Positions 1 through 9,408 of a stretch of DNA of 29,677 nucleotides are shown one piece after another. The notes under the pieces were generated by a model, which made no database searches, was not told where the DNA came from, and worked only from the letters and a program-made list of their open reading frames with translations. Numbering within the stretch: the first letter of the stretch is position 1; every line of letters starts with the position of its first letter. The DNA is from Ophiostoma sp. CBS 140.51 (taxonomy: Eukaryota > Ascomycota > Sordariomycetes > Ophiostomatales > Ophiostomataceae). Made by a program: the position numbers and the translations under genes. Where the stretch lies: NCBI GenBank assembly GCA_029298735.1, contig JANSLP010000379.1, positions 1 to 29,677 of the forward strand. Reading direction: 5' to 3'.

Positions 1-265
1 GGACAGTCCCTCCGCTAGTTGTGTTCTGAGAACCGGCCTCTCGGGTCTCGACGAGGTTAACCGAGGCTACCTCGTCTTCTTCGCCCGGGCCTTCAACCGC
101 ATCGTGGGGTGTCGCGAGCTCTTCATCGTCAACGCGTGGCATTGTCTCCTCAGGCAGTGGCTGGGGATTCTCGTCGTCGAGTCGCAGGTGGGGCTCACTG
201 CCGCGCGATCTCGAGCGGGTGGTCCGACCGCGTGTCGCGACAGCTCCATCCTTTCTTCTCGCCAT
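1..265 (-). CDS. 5' end of an open frame running off the left edge; retroelement gag-like (partial)
   Basis: An ATG at 265 (minus strand) opens a frame that stays open to position 1, giving about 88 residues. It begins MARRKDGAVATRGRTTRSRS, a strongly basic start, and then turns acidic (PEETMPRVDDEE, EGPGEEDEV). The basic-then-acidic, low-complexity N-terminus just inside AT-rich repeat DNA resembles the Gag start of fungal LTR retrotransposons, but no zinc knuckle, protease or reverse transcriptase lies in the window. The other frames over this stretch contain stops or look random. It could equally be an ordinary host gene starting here. The open frame is seen; the retroelement reading is inference. 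Confidence 0.45.
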   Translation of the reverse strand, partial: MARRKDGAVATRGRTTRSRSRGSEPHLRLDDENPQPLPEETMPRVDDEELATPHDAVEGPGEEDEVASVNLVETREAGSQNTTSGGTV

Positions 266-1432
266 TGTAACCAGGTATCCGAGGGTAGAAGACTTAGAAT
301 TGTTATGGGTTAGGGTGGATAGGTGATCACGGCTAGAATAAAGTACGGAGCATTCGAAGTACGAGGGCGAAGGTAGGTTCAATTCGTAACAGAGACTAAG
401 TCTTGCCCTCTAAATCTCGAGAGAGAGTGGGAGGGCGCCTACTTATTGGGAATTCTAACGGGGTCCGTGCGTGCGACTCCTCGTCGCTTCGCAGGCGCTT
501 TGCCAATGCGCCACTTTGTGGCTGGCTCAATGCTGATGCTAGCACGTGACCCAATGACACAACTGTTTGGTCATTACAATTAGAAGGAAGGAATATAACT
601 TTAAATTAAAATAAAATTACGAATAAAGTAGAATAAACTTCAGAATAAAATAAAGCTACGAATAAAGTTAGCTAAACTTTAGAGCGAAATAAAGCCACGA
701 AATAAAGTTAACTAAAGCACGATAAATATATAAGACTAAGGCTTCCTCCTAGATAGCTAGATAAAAAGACTTAGTCGCTACCGATTATCTAAAATACAAA
801 CTTATATGAACTTGTATTCCTGTGCTATTATTATATACGAAGAACCCCCTTTATACGTATTAATTATTATTCGACCGTTACACCTTATCACTGTTTTACC
901 AGAGCAAGAACGCCTCCCCTAGACTTGATCACCTAGCAGAATCTCTTACCCTTTAAGAAGTACCTTTATAACAACTACGTAATATCGCCGTCGACCACGC
1001 ACACTATACAATAATTCGCCTTTAAAAACGGCAGTTCTATACCTATTACTCTTTAAAAAAGCGAAATATTTTAATTTTCGAGCCACAACTAGCCAGGGCC
1101 ATTCCTCAGAAGGCTCGAATTAATACAGGTTGTTAGCAATACGGCGTAGCATTGTGTAAAAATAAAAAAAGAGACTGCTGGGTTGATGGCATCGTAGTGG
1201 GTATATAGACGCTGAAAATGCGTTGTATTAGATGTGACTTATTTTTAGGTAGTGGGGTTATGTGTTCTTTTGTACCTGTGGATCACGTACAGGGGTTGTG
1301 ACCAATTACGAGATGTAGCTGAAAAAAGTCATATTTTCGTCCCTAAGGAGATAAGACTGAGGCTTCCTCCCAGATAGATAGATAGAAGACTCAGTCGCTA
1401 CCGATTGTCTGAAATATAAACCTACATAAGCC
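266..1432. other. AT-rich repeat debris with no intact gene
   Basis: From about 560 to 1100 the sequence is very AT-rich and TpA-rich with no convincing coding frame. About 590-720 holds three imperfect copies of a roughly 35-40 bp unit built around ACGAATAAAGT. A repeat at 730-816 recurs at 1351-1436 (separate entries). Stop-riddled translation at 880-1120 suggests an old degraded coding sequence, but no family could be identified. The composition and transition-type differences fit RIP-mutated transposon remains. Confidence 0.6.
730..816 (+). repeat. Direct repeat copy A (more AT-rich, RIP-diverged)
   Basis: This roughly 87-bp stretch aligns nearly end to end with 1351-1436. Most differences are transitions in which this copy carries T or A where the other has C or G. 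Several are CpA to TpA, or the TpG to TpA complement: CTCCTAGAT against CTCCCAGAT, GACTTAGTC against GACTCAGTC, GATTATCTAAAA against GATTGTCTGAAA. That is the RIP signature. The parent element is not identified. Confidence 0.75.
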
Positions 1433-1436
1433 TGTA
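1351..1436 (+). repeat. Direct repeat copy B (less mutated)
   Basis: Partner of 730-816, with higher GC and a short GATA run (AGATAGATAGATAG). Its right end overlaps by a few bases the start of the 91-bp inverted-repeat unit at 1433, so the edge of this element and the edge of that fragment coincide. That suggests an insertion or recombination boundary here. Confidence 0.72.
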
Positions 1437-1523
1437 ATATCGTATGACCCCACACTGTACAAGTTCGATACCAACATGAAAGCCGAGCCATTGGGACTTG
1501 CCTGCGATGACGATAATATCAGC
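1433..1523 (+). repeat. 91-bp inverted repeat, left copy (coding-like fragment)
   Basis: This stretch is the reverse complement of 13708-13798 with one mismatch (G against T inside the CACACTGTAC/CACACTTTAC part). Homology stops sharply at both ends. One frame is open through the whole unit and reads YDPTLYKFDTNMKAEPLGLA followed by CDDDNIS in both copies; in this copy it reaches a stop about 26 bp beyond the unit. It lies 65 bp upstream of the metacaspase start, so it is in that gene's promoter or leader, although it is not fused to it. The protein of origin is not recognised. Confidence 0.85.
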
Positions 1524-1587
1524 ATTTCGCAATACAGCATTTATCTTTAGACCGTCATCAACATAATCGCTTACACCCACCGCCGAC

Positions 1588-2386
1588 ATGACCAAAAAGG
1601 CCCTCATCACCGGCATCAACTACTACGGCAAGTCCTACCAGCTCAGCGGCTGTCTCAACGACGCCGCCAATGTGCGCGATTTCTTGGTGGGGGAGCACGG
1701 TTTCGAAGACAATCCAGACAACGTTGTCGTCATGACGGATGCCGACGAAAACAAGGACACTTTGCTGTACCCGACTCGCGACAACATGATCAATGCCATG
1801 CGCTGGCTCGTCAGCGACAACCAGCCTGGCGACTCGGTGTGGCTTTCGTATTCTGGGCACGGCGGGCAGACAACCGATGTCGATGGGAACAACCCGGCGG
1901 CCGAAGAGGATACCATTTGCCCCGTCAACTTTGAAGAGGCCGGGCAAATCGACAGTGCGACGCTGCACCAGATCCTGGTGGATCCCCTCCACCCGGAAGC
2001 CCGACTCACCATTCTGTTCGACTGCTGCCACTCCGGCTCGGCTTGTGCCCTTCCATACGTCTACCGCCCCGACGAAGAGGGCAACATTAGCGTCACCTTT
2101 AATGATTTCGTCCAGACACTGCAAGAGGGTGCTCAATTGGTCGTTGCGGCACAACAACTGGCCCACGCTCCTATGCTTCTCAGTCTTGACACCCTTACAC
2201 AGGCCAAGTCGTTTATGCATGGCGTCACTGGTTTCGCTAAAGAGCTCGCGCCGACTGTGAGTAGTTAGAGAGTGCATGGATGTAGTCGTGGGAAGGTGAT
2301 GTGTTGACATACAGAAGCAAATCGAGCGGATGGCAAGGTTCTTCTTCAAGGTCGAGAAGTTGAGCGGGTCTGTCGAACGGAGCTAG
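1588..2386 (+). CDS. p20-only (truncated) type I metacaspase-like protein
   Basis: A caspase-fold cysteine peptidase of the metacaspase group, which cleave after Arg/Lys and act in stress, proteostasis and cell death. It opens directly on the p20 core (KKALITGINYYG). The catalytic His is in SYSGHGGQ (His91) and the Cys in FDCCHSGS (Cys147). It lacks the Pro/Gln-rich prodomain of fungal type I enzymes, and after about residue 160 the C-terminal p10 half is missing. The unspliced frame ends at 2268. A GTGAGT donor at 2257 and CAG acceptor at 2312-2314 (58 nt, TTGAC branch) would add 23 codons to a TAG at 2384-2386, giving 246 aa. Typical family members run about 300-450 aa. The start has a good context. 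It could be a minimal active peptidase, a regulator, or an early pseudogene; both dyad residues are intact. The 91-bp repeat lies just upstream. Confidence 0.82.
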
Positions 2387-3433
2387 GCCCAGGGAACATG
2401 CAGATGGGGACCAAGTAGGTGTCGTGGATAAAGTTAAAGTCCAGATATTGGGATGTGTGTCGAGACCTGAGTCACGCAGCATACCAATGACACGATTCAT
2501 TCCAAAGGAGACATCATCTGTCTTTGTCAACCAGATGCCACTGTTCTTACTCTTCACACCACCACAGCACAGCTTCATCGATCTGGTGCTTTGCCGGCTG
2601 TACTCCAGACGGAGTCCAGTTCAGGTGCAACAGCGACGTGACTTGGATGGCCGGAAGTCTAACGCCGGAGTAGTACAGCTTAAAGGTTTGATCGATGGAG
2701 GGCGCCTGATGGAGGTAGAGAGACCATCCGGTAACAAGATGGGCTTCTCCCCTCAAGGTGGACTGATTGGTTTATCACACTCGCTGGTGTTGTTGGGTAC
2801 AATTGGTTGGTCTGTTTGGAGCTGGACGGCTTCGAGATTGAAATAAACCAGGGGTTGTTTGGCGTGCATATACGTGCACGCACAGATCGATCTCTGCAAA
2901 TATGGTTTCTTTCCGTGTGGAGAAAGTATCCTACTGTAAATTGTGTACTCGTCGTTTCACTTTTGTGCAGGTGTTTTCCTTTAGCTGGATTTTTTTGGTA
3001 CTGATTCTGATTCTATTTTTTGTTTTTGGCTTTCAAATGTGAGTGATTTTGCTTTTTCCTTCTTTCGTAAAAAAAACAAATAAAGTTGTATGAAATCTCT
3101 GAGAAGAAATTAAGGGCAATGAATACAGCTTTTCTCGTCTGAATTCCGGAGAACATCCGGGGCCACACTCCGAAGCAAACGCCGATCGCATGTTCTGCAG
3201 TGTGCGGGCCCCGCACAAAATGGCCGTAAGCGCTACTTTTTCTGCCGCGAGTCATGATCTTCTCCAACGGAACTTCTCCGTTAAATTGCGGGATCATGTA
3301 ACCGCGTTGCCGATTTGCGGGGTAGGGGTCATTCACGTCGAGCTCCGATGTCGCGTACCGTCAATTGTCGTCTAAGTACCTGAATTAACCATCGTTTATG
3401 ATATCTCAACAATTGCTTGTATGTCGCCACAAG
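2387..3433. other. Intergenic, no recognisable gene
   Basis: About 1 kb follows the metacaspase. Frames of up to 140 codons exist on both strands, but none has a recognisable domain, sensible splicing or a credible start. I looked specifically for a displaced metacaspase p10 half and found none that could be supported. The last 300 bp presumably hold the promoter of the amidohydrolase gene. Confidence 0.55.
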
Positions 3434-4396
3434 ATGGCCGAATCAAACATTTGCAACTTGCCCTCGGGCTCATGGGATAGCCATGTCCACGTTGTCGATG
3501 TACGTCCGTGAGTCGCTGCGAAAAGCTCGCATCTCATGCTATACTAACAAACAATTCAGGAACGCTTCCCACAGGCCGCGAATCGGTCATTCACGCCGAA
3601 GCATGCACCGGTCTCCGATCTCATGGCCTTTGAGACGAAAATCGGCGTGTCCCATGTCTGCATCGTCGCCGTTTCAACCTATGGATTTGACAACAGCCAC
3701 ATGATTGACGCTCTGGAGAAGCTGCAAGGAAAGGGCCGGGGCGTCGCCGTGGTCGATATTGACACTGTCACCGACGCTGAGCTCGACAAGATGCATGCCG
3801 CCGGTGTGCGCGGCCTGCGCTTCAACCTCCACACTCTACACATCGACATCAACCGCGATGCGTTCAAAGTGGCGATCCACAAGTACGCCGACAAGATTCG
3901 GCGACTCGACTGGGTGATCCAAATGTTTGTGCACATGCACCAGATCCCGTTGATTGCCGACGAGATCCCCAAGCTGGGTGTGGACGTGGTGTTTGACCAT
4001 CTCGGTGCGCCGACGGATCCCAAGGTTGAAGTGCAAAAGCAAGCCGGCTACGCAGAGCTCATGTCTTTGTTGCGCGGTGGCCATGCATACGTCAAGATGA
4101 GCGGCGTGTACCGTTTCTACGGCGAGAAGATGCCTGGGCTGGAAGACTACTGCCGCGAACTGTTGCGAGATATACCAACACAGGTTGTATGGGGATCTGA
4201 TAGGCCGCACCCTACGGGCCCCGACCACTTCACAAATCCAGAAGTTGAACGATTGATCCCACAAGACTACCAGAAGATTGATATCCCCGGCTTTATTTCT
4301 CAATGCAGAGAGTGGTGCGACCACGACGAGGAGAAGATCAAGATGATATTTGTCGATAACCCACGGAGACTGTGGAGGTATGCCAGGGATGACTAA
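3434..4396 (+). CDS. TIM-barrel amidohydrolase (amidohydrolase-2 / dicarboxylate lactone hydrolase-like)
   Basis: A metal-dependent hydrolase of the amidohydrolase-2 superfamily, the group containing 2-pyrone-4,6-dicarboxylate hydrolase (LigI) and related lactonases. Two exons: 3434-3499 and 3560-4396 (60-nt intron, GTACGT donor, ACTAAC branch, TTCAG acceptor), giving 300 aa, the usual family length. Exon 1 carries the metal/active-site HxH at the end of strand 1 (WDSHVHVVD). Later strands show GVRGLRFN, VVFDHLGAP with its conserved His, and WGSDRPHP with the conserved Asp of the last strand. The unspliced frame starting at 3623 would lose the HxH motif, which supports the two-exon model. No signal peptide, so probably cytosolic. 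The substrate cannot be fixed; lactones of aromatic catabolism or sugar lactones are plausible. Confidence 0.88.
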
Positions 4397-4628
4397 ATGG
4401 ATAGTGTATGAAGAATTCTATACATGACTAGAGACAAAATGTGTGAATTGTAAGGGACGCAAAAGACAACAAACAATGTATAACGCCGAAATATGGGGCG
4501 GATTATTTCACTCCCCCCTGTGCTCTATTTAGATTGAGATGGGGGCCAAAGGATCTGTGGTGTTCGAAAAGATGGTGTGTATGTCGTGGATATGGTTAGT
4601 GGCAACATGATTCCTATGGCAGCATTGC

Positions 4629-5248
4629 TCAAACGGGCATGTTGGGCCCAGCCGACAGAGACTTGGGCTCCGACATGGTCATGCTTGTTTGGGCCGAACG
4701 AGGCCTGTCAAAAACCAGCTTGACAGTCAAGACAGTGGTTGCAACAAACAGCAGCCACTCCAAGGCACCAAAGACAGTCGCGGCTGTGATGGCACCACAT
4801 CCACCGCTCTCCTCTGACGGACAGCCATTGCTGCCGATGCTGACAGCAACTGCAATGAAGCCTGCCAGCCACGACAGCAAGGCGATTGACTCAACGGCCA
4901 CACGAGCATACCCGATCAAACGATGGCCGGCGAGCCGGACACCAGTAAACAGAAGGAAGATAACGCCCAAGATAGTCCATGCTGCACAGAACAACAGGAA
5001 GCCCCAGGCATTGGGCACACCGACATAGTCTGTGAAGTCGCCAAACTCGAAGTGCTCGTCGACAGAATGGCCGTGGAAGGAATGGACAGCTGGAAATTGA
5101 GGTTAGACATAATTTGACACAAGGTGGTGGAGGTGATTGTCTTACCATATCCTCCCGCACCTAGAGTGGCGACGGCAAGAATAGTCTGTAGTCCCCGAAG
5201 GACATAGTTGATTGACTGACTACCAGCAATGTTGGCGAGCATGTTCAT
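4629..5248 (-). CDS. MARVEL-domain-like four-helix membrane protein
   Basis: Two exons on the minus strand: 5248-5146 and 5089-4629 (56-nt intron, GTAAGA donor, CCAG acceptor), giving 187 aa. Four hydrophobic segments are visible: one in exon 1 (INYVLRGLQTILAVATLGA), then GFLLFCAAWTILGVIFLLF, SIALLSWLAGFIAVAVSI and VFGALEWLLFVATTVLTV. A short hydrophilic loop with HSFHGHSVDEHFEFGDF lies between the first and second. The size, topology and short polar C-tail fit the fungal MARVEL family (Nce102-like), which organises plasma-membrane domains. Splicing joins the first helix to the other three; without it the protein starts at a GTG codon. Divergent from the Zn2Cys6 regulator, with about 600 bp between. 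Family by overall pattern, not by a diagnostic motif. Confidence 0.78.
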
Positions 5249-5849
5249 GATATGTTTGCGTTTGATTTCTCAAGGAGGGGTAAACACAAGTCGAAAAAAA
5301 GAATCTTATGAAAAAATTCGAGAATGCAAAAGTATAAAAGAGTGCGAGGAAATATAGAAGAGATTAAAAAAACATTCTATGAGGGAAGTAGACACTTTTA
5401 TATCATATTTATGGCATGCTATTTACGTCGTCGTCGTCTCAAATGTCTTCAAGATGCCCATCCCCTTTCGGTTAGCTCAGTACGAGCCGGGCCCATGATT
5501 TTGGCGGCCATGATTCGCCAATGGGAACATCCTCAGGATCCACAAGCAGGGCTGACCTCGTAAAAGACTAACCGCATCGGGACGTAAGACGGCTCATTCC
5601 TTTTTCCTCCTGAGATCGCATCTTTGGAAAGAAACGTCGCTGCCTTGTCTGCTGTCTCTCTACATTTTCAACAGCAGCGCCACTGTCCTTTTATAGCTTT
5701 CCTGTTCGATATTCTCCTAGATCTGTTCTAGTGTCTCACACGTACGCTATTTGTGCCCTCCTGCATCTCCTCACGCCTCGGCATTGACCTTCCCTCCCTG
5801 GCACTTTTACCTCTTTGATTCACACCACTTTTCCCTCTAGTCCAGCCAG
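5249..5849. promoter_or_regulatory. Divergent intergenic promoter region (MARVEL gene / Zn2Cys6 gene)
   Basis: No coding frame is supported. The half next to the regulator gene (about 5690-5849) is pyrimidine-rich (CTCCTGCATCTCCTCACGCC, CCCTCCCTGG), as is common in fungal core promoters and 5' leaders. No clear TATA box is placed. Confidence 0.5.
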
Positions 5850-7547
5850 ATGGACTCTGCACCCAAGAGGACCCGAGAGAGCGCCTCCAAGGTGCGAACA
5901 GGGTGCAGTACCTGCAAAGCGAGGCGAATCAAGTGTGATGAGGGAAAACCAATCTGTCGGCGGTGCTCCATAGGCAACCGGACCTGTGACTACAACAGCC
6001 CAAGGACGTCGCCCACACAACGACAAAATGTGATTACCATATACATGCCACCAACACAGGCACAGGCACAGGCACATATACAGGACAAGCCACAAAGCCA
6101 GGCTCTTTCCCGACAGCCGTCTGCTTTCAACCACGATGCCGGGCTCGATTTCTTCCACCACCACATTGCCGCCAGTCTCAATGGCCAGCTCGGATCTGGG
6201 TTTGTGTCTGGCCTGGGCTCGGGTTTTGGCTCGGGTTTCTGGGGCAGACTTGTCTTACAACTTGCCCACATGGAGCCATGCATTCGGCACGCTGTGGCAG
6301 CCGTCAGTATTGTCCACCAGGACGTGCAGCTGTCGTTACGGAACCCGGCGGGCTATGTGACGGCCAACCAGAAGGCACAGCAGCAGTGGGAGATGGCCGC
6401 CAAGAGCCTGTCGACACGCATCCGAGAACAGCCAGACTCTCACATGGTCCCCCTGGTGTGCTGTCTACTGTTCACGTTTATCGAGTTTCTGCGAGGGCAT
6501 GCGCAGATCGCAATGCTGCACGTCGAGAATGGGCTTCGGATTTTGGCAGCTCACCGTCGACAAAGAGCTTCGGCCATCACAAATGGCATCGACTCGAATG
6601 CGGTCGAGGAGACGATTCTGCCCATATTCTCCCGACTCAATGTTCTCTCTTCTCTGACAGGACGAATGACACCACCCGCCTATGCCGGCAAAGCCGACGA
6701 AGGCGACGATCGCACCGAATTTGAAGACCTTGCCGATGCCGAACTGCGCCTCGTCGCCATCCTTGATACATGCATCCGTTTCATTGGCACGTCTGCCTGC
6801 AAGGCCGAACATTTCTGCATCCAAATGGACGACTTGTTGGAGCAGATCCGACTACAAGTCCAGTTGGATGCGTGGCACGAACAACTAGATAAACTGTTGG
6901 GGCGCATGAAGGCGGCGGGCAAGTCGACTGAGCAAAGCGCCAACGCCATCCATCTGTTGTCGGTGCACTATCTGACCGTCTACGTCTGGCTCCGCGTATG
7001 CACTACAGCGGGCGAGATGGCCGCCGACGCCTACGTGGCCGACTTTGGAAAGCTCGTTCAGCATGCCGAGCATGTCATCAAGCCCGTTGCCGCAAAAGAA
7101 GCTGCTGATGGAAAGACTGTACAGCCTCCATTGGTGTCGTTTGATATTCAAATTTTGGGACCGCTCTACTTCACAGCCATGAAGTGCAGGGATGCCGGCA
7201 TTCGACGACGGGCACTGGCTATGCTACAGTACGCACCGCGACGAGAGGGTCTTTGGAATGCACATGTCGCCCACGCGACGGCGAAACGTGTGATTGAGTT
7301 TGAAGAGAGCAAACTGGACGAGCAAGGCTGGCCCCACGAGACAGTAAGAGTGCATGGTCTACCACTACCCGACGATGAGTCACGGGTTACGGGCAAAGAG
7401 ATTGATGTCACCTCTTCGTACCTGGTCCTCAGCCCCGCATTTCCTGCCATGCTGGAGACTGAGTTCAAGACCAAGCCTTGGGGCGTGGCAGGGGAGTGGC
7501 ATACCACACAAGAGTACATCAAACCAGATGTTCGGATAGTAGAGTGA
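5850..7547 (+). CDS. Zn(II)2Cys6 binuclear-cluster transcription factor
   Basis: A single-exon gene of 565 codons. The N-terminal DNA-binding cluster has spacing C-x2-C-x6-C-x6-C-x2-C-x6-C at Cys19, 22, 29, 36, 39 and 46 (GCSTCKARRIKCDEGKPICRRC). A Gln/Ala linker (QAQAQAH) and a Gly/Ser-Phe segment (GSGFVSGLGSGFGSGF, about residues 115-130) follow. The rest is a mostly helical regulatory region starting near MEPCIRHAVAAVSIVHQ, the pattern of the Fungal_trans_2-type effector domain common in short fungal zinc-cluster regulators. It is nuclear and binds CGG half-sites by family analogy. Targets cannot be inferred; neighbouring genes are not an obvious pathway. The start is the first ATG after a pyrimidine-rich leader, and the frame is clean. 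Confidence 0.93.
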   Translation: MDSAPKRTRESASKVRTGCSTCKARRIKCDEGKPICRRCSIGNRTCDYNSPRTSPTQRQNVITIYMPPTQAQAQAHIQDKPQSQALSRQPSAFNHDAGLDFFHHHIAASLNGQLGSGFVSGLGSGFGSGFWGRLVLQLAHMEPCIRHAVAAVSIVHQDVQLSLRNPAGYVTANQKAQQQWEMAAKSLSTRIREQPDSHMVPLVCCLLFTFIEFLRGHAQIAMLHVENGLRILAAHRRQRASAITNGIDSNAVEETILPIFSRLNVLSSLTGRMTPPAYAGKADEGDDRTEFEDLADAELRLVAILDTCIRFIGTSACKAEHFCIQMDDLLEQIRLQVQLDAWHEQLDKLLGRMKAAGKSTEQSANAIHLLSVHYLTVYVWLRVCTTAGEMAADAYVADFGKLVQHAEHVIKPVAAKEAADGKTVQPPLVSFDIQILGPLYFTAMKCRDAGIRRRALAMLQYAPRREGLWNAHVAHATAKRVIEFEESKLDEQGWPHETVRVHGLPLPDDESRVTGKEIDVTSSYLVLSPAFPAMLETEFKTKPWGVAGEWHTTQEYIKPDVRIVE

Positions 7548-7643
7548 GGTAACAATTTGATAGACTAGCTTTAATGAGACACGATATTTAATTTTATCCT
7601 ATGAAGTTTTTAAAGCTGCTTCTCATGGATGAATGATCTTGTC

Positions 7644-9310
7644 TCACTCTTCCTCGTCAGCAAAACCTGTGAAGTTGCCAAAAGACGTGCTCGTTCGTGC
7701 GGGCAGCACCGGTGATCGCGACCGTTCATTTGTGTCCAGGTCACTCATCCTCAAGCTTGGAATATCCGCGTACCAATTTGCAGTGATGTTTCTGTCTAGA
7801 ACAGTGGTCGTTAGTAGAGATTGCGGACTGCAGGAATGCCACAACGTGTCGTACATACCATCCTGCATACACGTTCGTAGCACGTCACGCCCATATGGAT
7901 GTGCATCATCTAAAAATGGTAACAACAGATCCAGTGCCTCGACCTTTTCAATGAACCGTACTCGGTCGTGTGATGTTACTGGATTGATTTGGGCCTCGGG
8001 TCCAGGTTGGCCTCCGTTCATTAGATTGCTTAGATCCGCCATCCGTTGGTCCACAACATCCACATCAACATCGGGTGCCGTCTCTCATAGAAACGTTTTC
8101 AAGTCTCCGACCACGCTGGGTTGGCCGCAATCATTGATCTGTATGAGTGCATACCGGAGCATAACATTGCTGTTGAAGGTTTGATCGACCTGATACAATT
8201 CGGTATTGCTGTGATGCTTTTCCACCAATACAATGTGCAGCCCGGCTACTTAGTGCAATATCCCGAACGAGTGTCCAGCACTCCATATCGGCCAGTCTTT
8301 GTCTCCTTTTCTCCAGCGCAGCTACAGCAGTGTTTGCGGTACCGCTCGTCAATTCATGCTTTTCAAAGGGCACAAGAGGAATAGTCATATTCTCTGCCGC
8401 AGGATGCCCAACCTGAAGACCCCGAGTGATTGATTGAAACGGACAAAAGGCAAGTTCAGAAAAGGTGGTTGAAATGCGTGCAAACATGAGGGGAATCTCG
8501 CCATTTAGTGTGGCTCCCTCCAAAGTCAGGCGATAGAAAAAGAAGAAAACTGGACGCGAACGCTTCCGGTGAAAGCAATGTGTCTGCTAAGTTGGATTCG
8601 TCCGGGGATCGGAGCCGACCTGAACTCAGACAAACACATTTCGAGCGGGGAACGCCCTGTAGTGGTTCTCCAGGCCCGTGCTGCTTAATGCTGGCATCCA
8701 CATGTGGTTGTTCATTGAAGCTGAGCTGGCCCTAGCCTTGGTGATGCGGACTCCTTTCCGTAAAAGAGTCGACGCTGCGAGATGCCCATACAGCTCCGTG
8801 GTTGCGTCGTCGTTTGTTCGTTGTGGGCTTTGGAAGAAGTAAAGATACTCAAACTTGGCCAGAGATGAGGCCAACGCTGCAACAATTTGTGCCTGCGTGC
8901 CTTGTATCGTATTGATGTCCAAGCTGATAGACTTGGCTTGGGATAGATCTGGGTGTTGAAGTGCTTCACGTACAACGGCTACCGACAGACCGGCGAATGG
9001 GGCCCACGATAGGTGCGGCTGTCCGGAAAATGAAAGGACCAGAAGTTGTACTTGTGCTGCATCTTGAGATAGATGCAACTCAAGCTCTTGCTGAAGAAGA
9101 TTGTGTCGAAGAGCAGTTTGTGCATCTGAGTTGAGCTGTATTGAGACTACATTGCCTGTCGCGGCCAGGATTGTCTCGCCAATCGTTTCTCCAAGCACGG
9201 TTTCGATAAATCGTGATGCCACTAAGTCTACTAATGGTAGGAGACGACGTTGCCCTACCACTGATGTGGTCTCTCCTGGTAATTCGGAATCATTATAGCT
9301 GAAGTATTGT
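7644..9310 (-). pseudogene. Broken gene of an apparently conserved, uncharacterised ascomycete protein family
   Basis: Protein-like sequence runs the length of this minus-strand block but switches frame. Part 1 (about 9310-8626) includes RLLPLVDLVASRFIETVLGE and LSFSGQPHLSWAPFAGLS and has no ATG; a stop lies at the 5' end. At about 8626 the frame shifts (LRSPDESNLADTLLSPEAFA), returns by about 8545 (MTIPLVPFEKHEL), and shifts again near 8240 (LHIVLVEKHHSNTELY). A TGA at 8085-8087 interrupts KTFL/ETAPDVDVDVVDQRMADL where Arg (CGA) is likely. A normal-looking intron (GTATGT donor, CTAAC branch, TAG acceptor) near 7832-7768 precedes the C-terminus. At least three indels plus one stop make it a pseudogene, or very poor sequence. 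The family match is from memory of similar fungal hypothetical proteins and needs a search. No function is assigned. Confidence 0.68.
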
Positions 9311-9408
9311 AGGAAATTGAACTAAACTCGATCATCGCTCAGATTGTGGCTTAATTTTGGCGCTGCTTAAGGAGGCCTCTCTTTTCAAGACTGCACCGTT
9401 TGAGCTAC

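Noticed and set aside
306..314. GGGTTAGGG, telomere-like
   Set aside because: A single 9-bp occurrence without tandem copies; no sign of a chromosome end.
470..545. tRNA-like A-box (TGGCGCATTGG on the minus strand at 503-513) with hairpins nearby
   Set aside because: The A-box fits, but no acceptor stem, anticodon loop with U33 or T-arm could be folded; the only B-box-like sequence (GTTAGAATTCC) is imperfect and has no stem.
1558..2349. 263-codon minus-strand frame opposite the metacaspase
   Set aside because: Shadow of a GC-rich coding sequence; the plus strand has clear catalytic motifs.
2387..3433. A displaced metacaspase p10 half downstream of the truncated gene
   Set aside because: Frames at 2424-2846 and on the minus strand show no p10 motif; the resemblance of one short stretch was too weak.
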